This document shows positions 22,027 to 33,000 of a DNA stretch of 64,000 bases, one piece after another. The translations under genes and the position numbers were made by a program. This DNA is from Vigna angularis. Its lineage: Eukaryota; Streptophyta; Magnoliopsida; Fabales; Fabaceae. The notes under the pieces were generated by a model. That model ran no database searches. It saw only the letters and a program-made list of their open reading frames with translations, and was not told the DNA's origin. Every line of letters begins with the position of its first letter. The first letter of the stretch is position 1. The DNA is taken from NCBI RefSeq assembly GCF_016808095.1, contig NC_068977.1:11344479-11408478 (forward strand), given 5' to 3'.

Positions 22027-23605
22027 TATAGTATAAACTTATTTATAGTTATGAGTTCATTTGTTATTGAGGTTCCTCTAACAGTGATTTATACAAAGTA
22101 TTAAATTACAAAAACTATAAAAAAAAACTCAATAAAATCATAATATATATATATATACCATGATAATTACATAAATCAATAAAAAACTAAAATTAAAATG
22201 ATAAATATTATATTATAACTTTAGGTCTTCTTTCTTGTGGTCCTTTATTGTATCTTGTTATGATGTATATTGTAGGATGAACAAGGTTAGAGGGTTCTTT
22301 AAACCCCCTTTATGTTATTGGACCTTTATAGGTCATTGTTGATGGAAGACTCCAAGGGTTAGAGGTATTGAACATCAAATAGATCTTGTTTCCAGAGCTA
22401 GTATATCCAATAGACCTACATATAGGACAAATCCTTAAGAGAAAAAGGATATAAAATATCAAGTTCAAGAGTTGTTGTAGAAGAGTTAGGTTCAAAAGAG
22501 CCTTAGTCCTTATATTGTATCTGTTTTATTGGTGTCCAAGAAAGATGGCAAGTGGAGAATGTGTTGTTATTATAAAGTCATCAAAAATCATAATAAAACA
22601 TAGGCATTGAATCCCTAGGCTTGATGAAATGCATAGATCCACCATATTTTCTAAAATTTATCTAAGAGTGGTTATCACCAAGTAAGGATCAAAAAGGGTG
22701 ATGAGTGGAAAACCACTTTGGACTATATGAGTGGTGGGTGATGCCTTTTGGCCTTAACAATCCATCTATCCCCTTTATGAGGCTCATGCAACGTGTTCTT
22801 AGGAATTGTATAGGAAATTTTGTAATAGATCATGTTATTTAATTAGGCTTTGTAGTTGGTAAGCTTTTATAGAATATTTGTGTCTAACTTTTCTAGTCTT
22901 GTTTTATCTCTCAATGAGTTGTTGAAAAAGAATGTCACATTTTTCTTGAGGAGAAAAACAAGAGCTTGATTTCCAGCAACTCATAAAAAAAAAACTCACC
23001 ACTGCACTTGTTCTAACCTTACCTGATTTTTCCAAAACCTTTAAGCTAGAATGTTATGCATCTAGTGTAGGTATAATGTTGTGTTGTTGCAAAGAGGCCT
23101 CCCCAATGCTTATTTTAGTGAAAAATTTCATGGTGTCTCTTCAAATACCCCATTTATGATAAAAATTTCTATGCTTTCAAACTTGGGAATACTACTTAGT
23201 ATCCAAGGATTTTATCATTCATAGTGACCATGAGTCACTTAAACATCTTAAGGGCTAGCACGAGTTGAGCAAGCGACATGCAAAGTGGATGGAGTTCTTA
23301 GAACAATTTTCGTATGTGATAAAATACAAGAAAGGTAAAAGTAATATTGTGGTTGATGTGTTATCTAAGAGGCACAACTTGTTTCAAAAATGGGAGCCCA
23401 AATGCTTGGATCTGATCACATATTTGAATTGTATGAAAAAGATTTTTATTTCTCCTCCATCTTTGTTAGTTGCCAAAAGAAAGCACAAGGAGGTTTCTAT
23501 GTTTCTAAAGAGTTTTTATTCAAAGAAGGAAAACTTTGTATACCCAAAGAATCTCATAGATCGAAGATGTCAATGTTCTTTAGAAATTTAAAAAGGCAAA
23601 CATAA
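22027..23605 (+). pseudogene. Decayed Ty3/gypsy chromovirus pol fragment
   Basis: Plus-strand fragments in several frames match the chromovirus pol order: GIEHQIDL-like protease/RT linker (about 22360), SKKDGKWRM RT motif (about 22540), an RLDE(M)...FSK RT region (about 22615), and an RNase H end at 23265-23591 with [20 protein letters not shown]. Many stops and frameshifts are present. 22027-22350 is AT-rich with nothing recognisable. The fragment is closely related to the minus-strand one at 57672-59035. It begins right after the Ogre LTR, so Ogre may have inserted beside or into it. Confidence 0.75.
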
Positions 23606-24141
23606 ATCTTGCATTTGTATTAGGACGCTAACTATATTTTAGTTAACAACCTTCTGATACTTTTTATCAATTCTCTTGTAATCAATAATCAATATCTTAA
23701 CTAGGGGTGGTTGTTATTCTCAACAATACTTTGTTGTTTAGTCAAGAGTAGATGAGGTGCAAAGAATAATGTATTTCAACATTATTTTGTTTAGTGAAAT
23801 TTGATCGTGTTGATCAAGAATTTGACATAGTCTCAGAACAAGTATACAAATATAAAGTGTAAATATTTATTTTCCTTTAACTCTTTCAAAATACATACTA
23901 TCAAAGTTTTATCTAACTTGACAAAGAAGTAGTTTTTTATTGGTATAATGTTACTCTTGAAAAGGGTGAATAAAGTAAGGATAGAGAAAATGTACAGGAA
24001 GGATTTATATTTGTTCACCTCCCACTAAGGCTACATATAGTTTCTTAAGGAACATGCTTTTGATTTCCTCCTCTCAGTCCTCGACTCATGCTGTCAAGAC
24101 TCATTGTTCACTTATATTCCTTGGTCGTGACCCCCCATTAT
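23606..24141. other. No gene seen
   Basis: AT-rich sequence between the chromovirus fragment and the TRIM-like element. I see no motif or ORF worth reporting. Confidence 0.5.
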
Positions 24142-24394
24142 TGTTGGGTCTATCAAGGAAGGGGTCAATGTGGGACTTAGATTCACACTTCCCAACAACC
24201 TCCTCCTCAAGGGTGAGTTCCTTCCACATAGGTGCACTCCCCCTCCAACGGAAGCATTCCCTACGAGACTTGCTTACCTGAATACCCTTTGCTAGGAAGA
24301 ATTTCGGTATAAGGACCATTTTACTCGTCTAAGCCAGCCACCAAGACAAATTATCGGCTCTGATACCACTATTGGATCTATCAAGGAGGGGGTT

Positions 24395-24691
24395 TCTTAA
24401 ATAATGAGAATCATCATTCAAACCAAGTATTGAGATTGCAATGCAGAGGAAGAAAAATAAAGAAACAAAAATAGTTTGTGTATTATCCCAAATCTGCATA
24501 ACGCAAATACAGATATTTATACATTAAGATTATAACAAAATTAGTTATAATTCTATCTAATCTATCAGTTATATCAACATAATAATACCAAACAGAAATA
24601 ATAACAAACAAGATATTAAATCCTAACAAGATATTAAATCATAACAAATATTAAATCCTAACAAGATCATAACAAATATTAAATCCTAACA
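24395..24691 (-). repeat. 3' LTR of the copia element
   Basis: 297 bp, minus-strand start TGTTAGGATTT, minus-strand end TTATTTAAGA. Contains the repeated block AAATCCTAACA several times near its 5' side. Confidence 0.88.
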
Positions 24692-24698
24692 GCCCCCC

Positions 24699-27600
24699 TC
24701 AAGCTGGAGAATGAATGTCAATCATTCCCAGCTTGGAAACCAGAAATTTGAAAGCTGCGGGAGGAAGTCCTTTTGTGTAGATATCAGTTAACTGACATGC
24801 AGAAGGAATCGGCAGTAGTTTAAGTAAGCCAGAAGAAAGCTTTTCCCTTACAATATGGCAATCTATTTCAATGTGCTTCGTGCGTTCATGGAAAACCGGA
24901 TTTGCAGCAATATGAAGGGCAGATTTGTTATCACAGAACAAGACTGCTGGTTGTTGAAAAGGTACGTGAAGATCCTGTAGAAGAAAAGTTAACCATTGAA
25001 TTTCGCAAGTAGCTGTGGCAAGAGCTCTGTATTCAGCTTCTAAGGAACTTTTGGATATAGTGGCTTGTTTCTTCGATTTTCATGAAATAAGTGAGGAGCC
25101 AAGATAGATAGAGTAACCAGTAATACTTCGTCTAGTATCAATGCAGCCTGCCCAATCAGAATCGCTGAAGCCTTTCAACTGTATGATGTTATTGCTGGGA
25201 AAGAAAATCCCTTTTCCAGGAGCACCTTTAAGGTATCTAAGAATCCTGGAAGCTGCTTGTTGATGATCTGTGTTGGGATTTGAGAGAAATTGACTTAGTT
25301 GTTGTACTGCAAATGAAATATCTGGTCTAGTGTTGGTGAGATATAACAATCTACCAATCAATCGTCTATAAGAAGATGAAGCTGCATCATTTAGAGGTTG
25401 GCCAGAATTTGTGCTGAGCTTTGTATGATAGTCACAAGGAGTGGAAACAGGCTTAGAGTGTAAGTAACCTTCATCTTTAAGAATGTCCAGAGTATATTGT
25501 CTCTGAGAAATGGAAATACCTTCTTTGTTTCTAGCCACTTCAAGACCAAGAAAGAATTTAAGATTGCCAAGGTCTTTAATCTTAAATGTTGCGTCAAGAA
25601 GATGAGTAATATGAGTAATTTCTGTGAGATCATTTCCTGTGAGCACTATATCATCAACATAAACCACTAAAATAGTGACATTGGAATCAGAATGTTTGGT
25701 GAACAAGGAATGATTAGATGCAGATTGGAGGAAGCCATTAGATAAGAGGAAATCAGATAAACGAGCATACCATTGTCTGTCTGCTTGTTTAAGACCATAA
25801 AGGGATTTTTGTAACTTGCATACTTGATTGGGTTTGATACAGTTGAGCCCTGGAGGAGGTATCATATAAACTTCTTCATTTAATGTACCATGAAGAAAAG
25901 CATTATTAACATCTAGTTGCTTAAGATGCCAATTTTGTGTTACCGCAAGAGCTATAACCAGTCTAACCGTTGTGATTTTAACCACTGGAGAAAATGTATC
26001 TAGGTAGTCTTGACCTTCAATTTGAGTGTAACCATTGGCTACCAATCTGGCTTTATATCTTTCAATGCTTCCATCAGCCTTGTGCTTGATTTTGAAAACC
26101 CATTAGCAGCCTACAACAGTTTTGTCAACAGGTAAATCTGTGATTTCCCAAGTGTTATTTCTGGCCAATGCATCAAGCTCATCATCCATGGCTCTAACCC
26201 AGTGAGGATATTTGGATGCCTCAAAATAAGATCTAGGCTCAATGTTAGCAGAGATATGCATAATAAATCGATAATAAGGTGTTGTAAGTTTCTTATATGA
26301 AATGACAGAAGCAAGAGGATGTTTGATACCTGAAGAATGAGAGGTAATAGTTGATGCATAAGAAGTTTCAAATTCAGATAGTCTTGAAGGTCTGTTTTTC
26401 TATCGGGTGGATCTTCTAATGTTAGGAGCTGGTAGAGTGGAAGGTGAACTGGGTGGAGAAGGATGCGAAGGATCTGTATGAGGTGTGGGCATACATTGGT
26501 CAATATAGAGCAAAGGTGGGTGGGTGAGAAGGTGGGAATTAGAAGTGGTGTATGATTCATTGTGGTAAGGAAAACAACTTTCATGGAAGACAACATTTCT
26601 AGAAATCTCAATGGCCCTGGTTTTGAGGTTGAAGGTGATGAAGCCTTTTTTGTGTGGTTTATAGCTAAGAAAAATAGCGGGTAAGGATCTTGGATCAAGT
26701 TTATGTCTATTGTTTGACAAGGTGTTGACAAAGAAAAGACAACCAAAAACTTTAAGGGTGGTGATATCAAAAGGAGAACTGTATAATTGTTGGTGTGGAG
26801 AATGATTATTTAGGAAAGGAGTGGGAAGGCAATTAATGAGGGTAGAGGCATGAATAAGAGCATAAGACCAAAAAATGTTTGGTAAGTGTGCTTGAAAAAG
26901 AAGAGAGCGGGTAACATTTAATAAGTGTTGGTGTTTTCTCTCAACTAAGTCATTTTGTTGGGGGGTTTCAACACAAGTTGTTTGGTGAACAATTCCAGTA
27001 TTTTTATAAAATTCGGCCATAATAAACTCAGTTCCATTGTCAGATCTAATGGTTAGGACCTTGGTTTTAAATTTTCTTTTAGCATAGGTAATGAAAGATT
27101 GTAAATGTGATTGAGTTTGAGCTTTTGAGATTAAAGGAAACACCCATACATATCTAGAAAAATCATCAACAATGGTTTAAAAATATTTATGACCATGAAT
27201 GGAAGTAGCAGCATAAGGACCCCAAATATCAACACGTATTAAGGAAAAAATAGAAGAAGCATGAGAAGTACTATGAGGAAAAGAAGGTTTTCTTTGTTTA
27301 GCCATATGACAAGGAGTACATATAAAAGAGTGATCAAAATTAATCACAGGATATAACTGTTGCATTATATGTAACCTATCATGGGATGGGTGGCCTAATC
27401 TGTAATGCCAAATATCAATGGCTTCCTTATTACAAATTGTGGTGTTGATGGAGCTAAAAGAAGTCTTGAGTGTATACAATCCATCTTGTGCATCAACTAT
27501 ACCAATCATCTTCTTGTTGTGTTTGTCTTGTATAAAACATTGATTGTCAAGAAATATTAGTTGAAAATTATGGACTGTAGTAAGCTTGGAAACATATGTA

Positions 27601-28394
27601 AGATTGAAATTAAATTGTGGAAGATATAGGACATTAGAAATAGACAAAGAATCATTAATCTTTACTGTTCTAGAATATGAGGCTGTGGTTTGTTGTCCGT
27701 TTGGTAGTTTTACTGTGATGGGATCAATAGCCTTATAGGATGAGTATAGATTCAGGGAAGAAGATACATGATCACTGGCTCCTGAATCTATAATCCACAT
27801 GACATGGTCTGTAGCATGAGAAATTGGTAGCACATTACCTATAAAAGAAGTATTTGGAGAGAAAGTTGTACCAATTTGATTTATGTGGGAAGTAGTTATA
27901 GAGAATCCCAATTGTGTTTGTTGTTGTAGCAGGGCTATCAAATGTTGATATTGCTGAGGAGTGATTTTTAACTCATTCGAGTCAGATACTTGAGTGTGAT
28001 CAATGGGTCCTTCAGTGTTACTTGTGGCAGTATTGTTCACCATAATAGGTCTGTGCAGTTTATTCCCAAGAGGGTAACCATGCTTCTTAAAGCATTCATC
28101 AACAGTGTGTCCAGTGATATTGCAAAAAGTGCAAACCTTTGAGTTGTATGAACCTGAATTTGATCTTCTGCCAAAGCCTCCTCTATTTGATGAATAGCCT
28201 CGACCTCCTCTTATCCCTTTGTTGTATGAGGATCTTGAAGATCCTGATGGATAGCAATTCTTTTTGTAACAATTTTTAGCCGTGTGGTAATCTTTTGCAC
28301 AGAATGTGCAAGATACATTGTTACTGGCATTTGTTGTGGCTGCATTCAACATACTCATAGTACTCATGATAAGATTCTGATCAATGGCAGCCAT
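24699..28394 (-). pseudogene. Copia gag-pol polyprotein, gag N-terminus missing, four in-frame stops
   Basis: One continuous minus-strand frame of 1232 codons without a frameshift. Domains: two Cys-rich segments, the second a CCHC-type knuckle (CTFCNITGHTVDEC, about 28140-28100); protease DSGASDH (about 27790); GAG-preintegrase HYRLGHPSHDRL (about 27400); integrase with SDNGTEF and the Glu in VERKHQHLLN (about 27045-26930); RT with NAFLHG and YVDD (about 25910 and 25645); RNase H ending in KHIEIDCH. Stops lie at 27177-27179, 26400-26402, about 26104-26106 and 25080-25082. Each fits a single-base change of a conserved Leu, Gln, Lys or Trp codon. The frame starts only about 100 bp after the 5' LTR, directly before the zinc knuckles, so about 200 residues of gag are absent. 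Confidence 0.88.
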
Positions 28395-28484
28395 GAGTTA
28401 GTTTGGTAAAAAAACGCAAAGAAATCAAGAAGGGGCAAGAACCGAATGAAGATCAGAGGCACAACAGAACTCTTCAATTGAAGA

Positions 28485-28496
28485 GCTCTGATACCA
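28485..28496 (-). other. Primer binding site of the copia element
   Basis: Minus-strand TGGTATCAGAGC directly next to the 5' LTR end, complementary to the 3' end of plant initiator methionine tRNA, as in most copia elements. Confidence 0.85.
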
Positions 28497-28811
28497 TCTT
28501 AAATAATGAGAATCATCATTCAAACCAAGTATTGAGATTGCAATGCAGAGGAAGAAAAATAGAAAAACAAAAATAGTTTTTGTATTATCCCAAATCTGCA
28601 TAATGCAGATACAGATATTTATACATTAAGATTATAACAAAATTAGTTATAATTCTATCTAATCTATCAGTTATATCAACAGAATAATACCAAACAGAAA
28701 TAATAACAAACAAGATATTAAATCCTAACAAGATATTAAATCCTAACAAGATATTAAATCATAACAAATATTAAATCCTAACAAGATCATAACAAATATT
28801 AAATCCTAACC
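28497..28811 (-). repeat. 5' LTR of the copia element
   Basis: 315 bp, nearly identical to 24395-24691 apart from a few substitutions and one additional 18-bp repeat unit. Confidence 0.88.
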
Positions 28812-28929
28812 ATCGGGGAGACACAAACTCCAATGAGATCTGAGTCTAACCATATAAGGGATTGACACCACTCTTTATCCAAAATCTTAAGGCAATGGGT
28901 TAATGAATCTTTCACTTAGATTTCCAACA

Positions 28930-30062
28930 ATTATAAAATCTACAGATTCAATGTACTCGGAACCACCGTCACTAAAATGTTACCAGGAATGACTTGGCCT
29001 AATTGTGATTCTTTGAGTTTTAATTTTTGTGGATACTGAAAATTGTGTCTATATTTTTTCAAGTGTTGGCCAAGACAGAGAGGAAGGTAAAGGTGCTGGA
29101 AATTATTGAATGGAAGTATATGCCTTTGTGCATGTGTGCTAAGTGACTGAAACTGCCAATAGCTTAGGTGGTTGTAGTGTTGTGGTGTTGAGAGCTCTTT
29201 ATGTGTGGTTATCTGATAACAAGAAAATATCCTTAAAAAAAATTGGAGGAAGGAGATGAATAGTGAAATAATTTAATAAATGTTAATTGAAACCATATAT
29301 ATTGAAAGTTTGTTTTTTATACATGCATGATATATAAAAACTTATATTAATTTAAAACAATTTAATATCTTATTTATTTATCGGAATTGACATAATTTTA
29401 AAAAAATGTTAAAATATGAACAATTTGGTTCCATCATTTATTTTTTTTGTTTGCTTTTAACAAAATTTAACATTAATAATCATGATATAAAATTATAATT
29501 TAAAGTGGTATGGGTAAAATTTGCTTTTATCTAAAGTCACTTATAAAAGTCATTTAGTTTGAAATTTGACGTTTTGCGGATATGTAATTATGCATATTTT
29601 ACATGAAGGAAAAAAAAAATTAACTGGCCCTTCCAAATAATCACACAAGTGGCAAAGTGACCCATCAACTCAGATTACTTTGTTCCATTGTCAACTCTAG
29701 ATACGTAACCATCTGAATAAAGAACTGAATTATAACTCCCACAATCCAATGTAAATGTAAGTGTGTAACAGACAAAAGATCATGGAAGTGGAGTGCAAAT
29801 GTTGTCCTTTTTTTAGCCAACTTTTGGTGCTATGTGCCTTTACCTGTCTTCCATACAACTCTAACTCTTTACAATTAGTGGACTCTTACCCTTTTGTATC
29901 ACTTTTTTCTGTGCTTGTTTGTTCTTCTACTTTGTTTCTTGGAAAGTCCTGTCACCTTTATCTACTGTGCATTACATTACACTATATTATATATGAATTA
30001 GTTATATATGAATTAGCCATTTGTTGCTGAATGTAAGTAAAATTCTTGGTGTTTCTTCAATC
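28930..30062 (+). other. Intergenic region and putative upstream region of ABA4
   Basis: AT-rich. No ORF of note. A CT-rich stretch near 29860-29960 could be leader of the downstream gene, and ATATATGAATTAG is repeated twice at 29988-30017. I cannot place a transcription start. Confidence 0.4.
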
Positions 30063-33000
30063 ATGGCTTTCTCTTCCATCTTTTGCCATTCTCCGTCACT
30101 ATTGAAGGTACAGTTTTCAGTCTCTGATATGATCTCTCCGTGTTTCTTTCTTCATTTTAAGGTTGGATGTTTGGACTTGAATAAATATAACATTACTAAT
30201 GAAAGTGGAACTTAAGCATGTTTTCATATTGGAGATATATGTTTGTCATTCAATGCATAGCAAGTAGTGTGTTGGTACAACAAAGGAGTTATATTTGTCA
30301 AACAAACTTGTTCATTGTCTTGCACATATATTCCTTTTGTTCATATGTCCTTTCTTGTGCATAGTAAACAGGACTGATAAGTAATTCAATAATCATTTTC
30401 AGAAATTGCTTATTTTAAGCGGTTTTGATAGATCTTGTTGTTTTGTTTATGGTTAGATAGTGTCTTTGAGGGTTCAAGAAAGTTACTTACATTTGAGATT
30501 CTTTTTCTTATAGATTGATCACTTGGGGCAGACTGAAAAACCTTGTGGTAGAGTTCAAAAGGGGCAAAAGTTTCCTTTCTCTGTCAGAAGTAATGGTGCT
30601 GAGACTGAACTTTGTAACCAGAGTCAACTTAGTCAGAGAAGTAGAGTCAGAGATTGGAGTTTCATGAGAGGATCAAGAGTTGCTATGAAACCAAAAATCT
30701 TGAGATTGGCTCCTTCTCGAAAAGCCCCTCGTGTATATGCTTCATGTAATCCCTCAGCCACATTTACTACTTTTGATAATCATTTTCACTATATCATGAT
30801 TATTGTGCCAAATCAATTTAAGAACTCTAATAAAGTTACACTTTTAGCATTCTTGGTTTTGCTGAAAGATGGTGTTATCAGATGCTACCTAGCAAAAATA
30901 AATTTCTTTGAGTATCTACTGTCAATTTTCCTCATGAAATTTATCCTTTGATTCTGATCATTACAGTAATCTGGTGCAGTTTGCTGTCACATCATTGTTT
31001 AATTGATACCATTTACAGTTCAATAGGACAACCAATTGCATGTGAGAAATTTCAAGTGTTAGATGTTTGGATACATAAACTCCTTCAGTATCATTTATGC
31101 TCTCTGTATTAATTTTATTGAACATTCCTTGCTTTGGTATAACAACCTTCCTACATTCAACTTATTTATAATCTGCATTTTTCATTTTAGGAAAATGAAT
31201 CAGAGCTAATTAAGTTTCCTATATTCATTTCTCTACCTTCTTAATGTAGGGTTGTCAGGATCAGAACTTGCTAGCACTGCCTTTACATTAGGAACAACCG
31301 CAGTGCTTCCATTTTACACACTAATGGTTCTAGCTCCAAATTCTGAACTAGTATGTTTCTTTCTAAAAACATCTTCAATATGTCACAATACCGTTTGTTT
31401 TACAAATATATGTATAAATATTCTTAAGAAAAAAATTTTAAACATAACTCAATTTTATAAAACAAACTTCAAAGATAAATTTTGTACTCATTTATATATT
31501 ATAAATTTGTCTTATTTTTATTTGATGTAGGATTTATAACACACACTCCTCACGTTAAGACATATAGACTCAAGAGTGAGATTAGACACTAGTATGTGGT
31601 TCGACAGTGGTTTGATAACAAGTGGTACAAATTGTTCAACAAACAACAAATATCAGTATGATCAGTTCTAGATGACTTGGAGTTAGGTTTAAAATTCACT
31701 TATTAATATAATATCAAATTCATTCAAAGCTTATCTTAGTAAAATTTAATTTTTGTTGGGTTTATTAGGTCACCCATTATCAGACCATTATTGGATCACC
31801 CCCTTAATGTATAGTATCAATGTCTTGATGTGAAAGGCTGGAGACTCGTATCAACTAGAAATAAGATAAATTAGGTTTAAAGTGTATATCTTAATAAATA
31901 TATTTGTTAAGTTTTTTCCTCATGTTGTTCTACATAACTAGCATATAAGTTTGTTGTGCTCTGAATCTTCTGAAATTTCCTTCTCATGGGCTTTTATTTC
32001 TGCATACCTGTGATGTGCTTGATTCATTTTCCTGGAACCCAAAAATGCAGACTAAGAAGTCTATGGAAAGTAGTGTACCATATATTGGGCTTGGAGTTCT
32101 ATATGCATATTTATTGCACCTTTCTTGGACCCCTGAGACAGTTGGACTTATTTTTGCAAGCAAATATTTGCTACCAGAGGTATGTATACATCAATAAAGT
32201 TAAGACTTAACTGCACTCATAAGGATGCAATTGTACCATCTTAAATTGTACAATTCTGATATCTCAGTTAACACATAAAATTGAGAGACTCAAATCTCAG
32301 TTTTCTATACTTATACCCGAATGGTATAAATTACTGTGCTATTAAAATCACACAATTACAATTGAGCAAAAAGTGCTATTAAGCCTAAAGTTCGATTTCC
32401 ATGACCAAAAGCATTGATATATTACTGTGCTATCTTCCTTTGTACTCGGTGCAGCTGACTAGTATAGGGAAAATGTTCTCCAGTGAGATGACTTTAGCCT
32501 CAGCATGGATTCACCTTTTGGTTATTGATCTCTATGCTGCAAGGTTACGAATCTTTTATTTTTCCTTTGAATTAAGTTCGTTTATAGTCATTGTAAATAT
32601 AATTAAATTTGATTTTAGTTCTCTAAAATATGTTAGGATAACCTTAAATGTAATAGAATTAAATGAGTTGTTTATTTGTTTAGGAGTTTTGTTGTTTTAG
32701 AGTATAAGGATCAGCAATTTAATGTATTGGTTATTAAACAATAATAGGTAATAATGGTGTCTTAATGGTAGAGTTTATGGCTTTGGAGATGAAAAGCTAA
32801 GATGTAAGTCTATGTAAATTGTAAGTGTCTAGTTAAAACAAAAATGTAGCAAACCACACATAAGCATATACAAAAAATGATAATTGAGTGTCGTTTTCCT
32901 AAAAAATTGGCATCAGAGCTAAAAGTCTAATTGTTCGAGTGAAAAAAGAGAGTGTTTGAGAAAGAGAGAGTGAGAGATGATCAACCTTGCCAACCGTGTG

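Larger units (their letters stand above)
24395..28811 (-). mobile_element. Ty1/copia LTR retrotransposon with near-identical LTRs
   Basis: Left LTR (3' LTR on minus) 24395-24691, right LTR (5' LTR) 28497-28811. They differ by a handful of substitutions and by one 18-bp internal repeat unit (TTAAATCCTAACAAGATA) present once more in the right copy. On the minus strand a purine tract (GAGGGGGGC, plus 24692-24700) precedes the 3' LTR, and a primer binding site complementary to initiator-methionine tRNA follows the 5' LTR. The right LTR's first base is changed (G for T). The flanks GGGTT and ATCGG do not match, so no target duplication is visible. Confidence 0.9.
24142..28929 (-). mobile_element. 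TRIM-like small LTR element, split by a copia insertion
   Basis: On the minus strand: an LTR starting TGTTGGAAATCTAAGTG (28929 down to 28812), interrupted at 28811-24395 by a copia element, resuming CCCCCTCCTTGATAGATCCAA, then a primer binding site TGGTATCAGAGC (plus 24357-24368), a 160-bp internal part, a GAGGAGGAGG purine tract, and a 56-bp remnant of the second LTR (24197-24142, TGTTGGGAAG ... CCAACA). The two LTR ends share CTCC/TTCC-TTGATAGAYCCAA. No coding sequence. The structure fits terminal-repeat retrotransposons in miniature; no TSD was established. Confidence 0.6.

Noticed and set aside
29761..30030. Plus-strand ORF of 89 codons upstream of ABA4
   Set aside because: No domain, no splice link to ABA4, and AT/CT-rich leader-like sequence.
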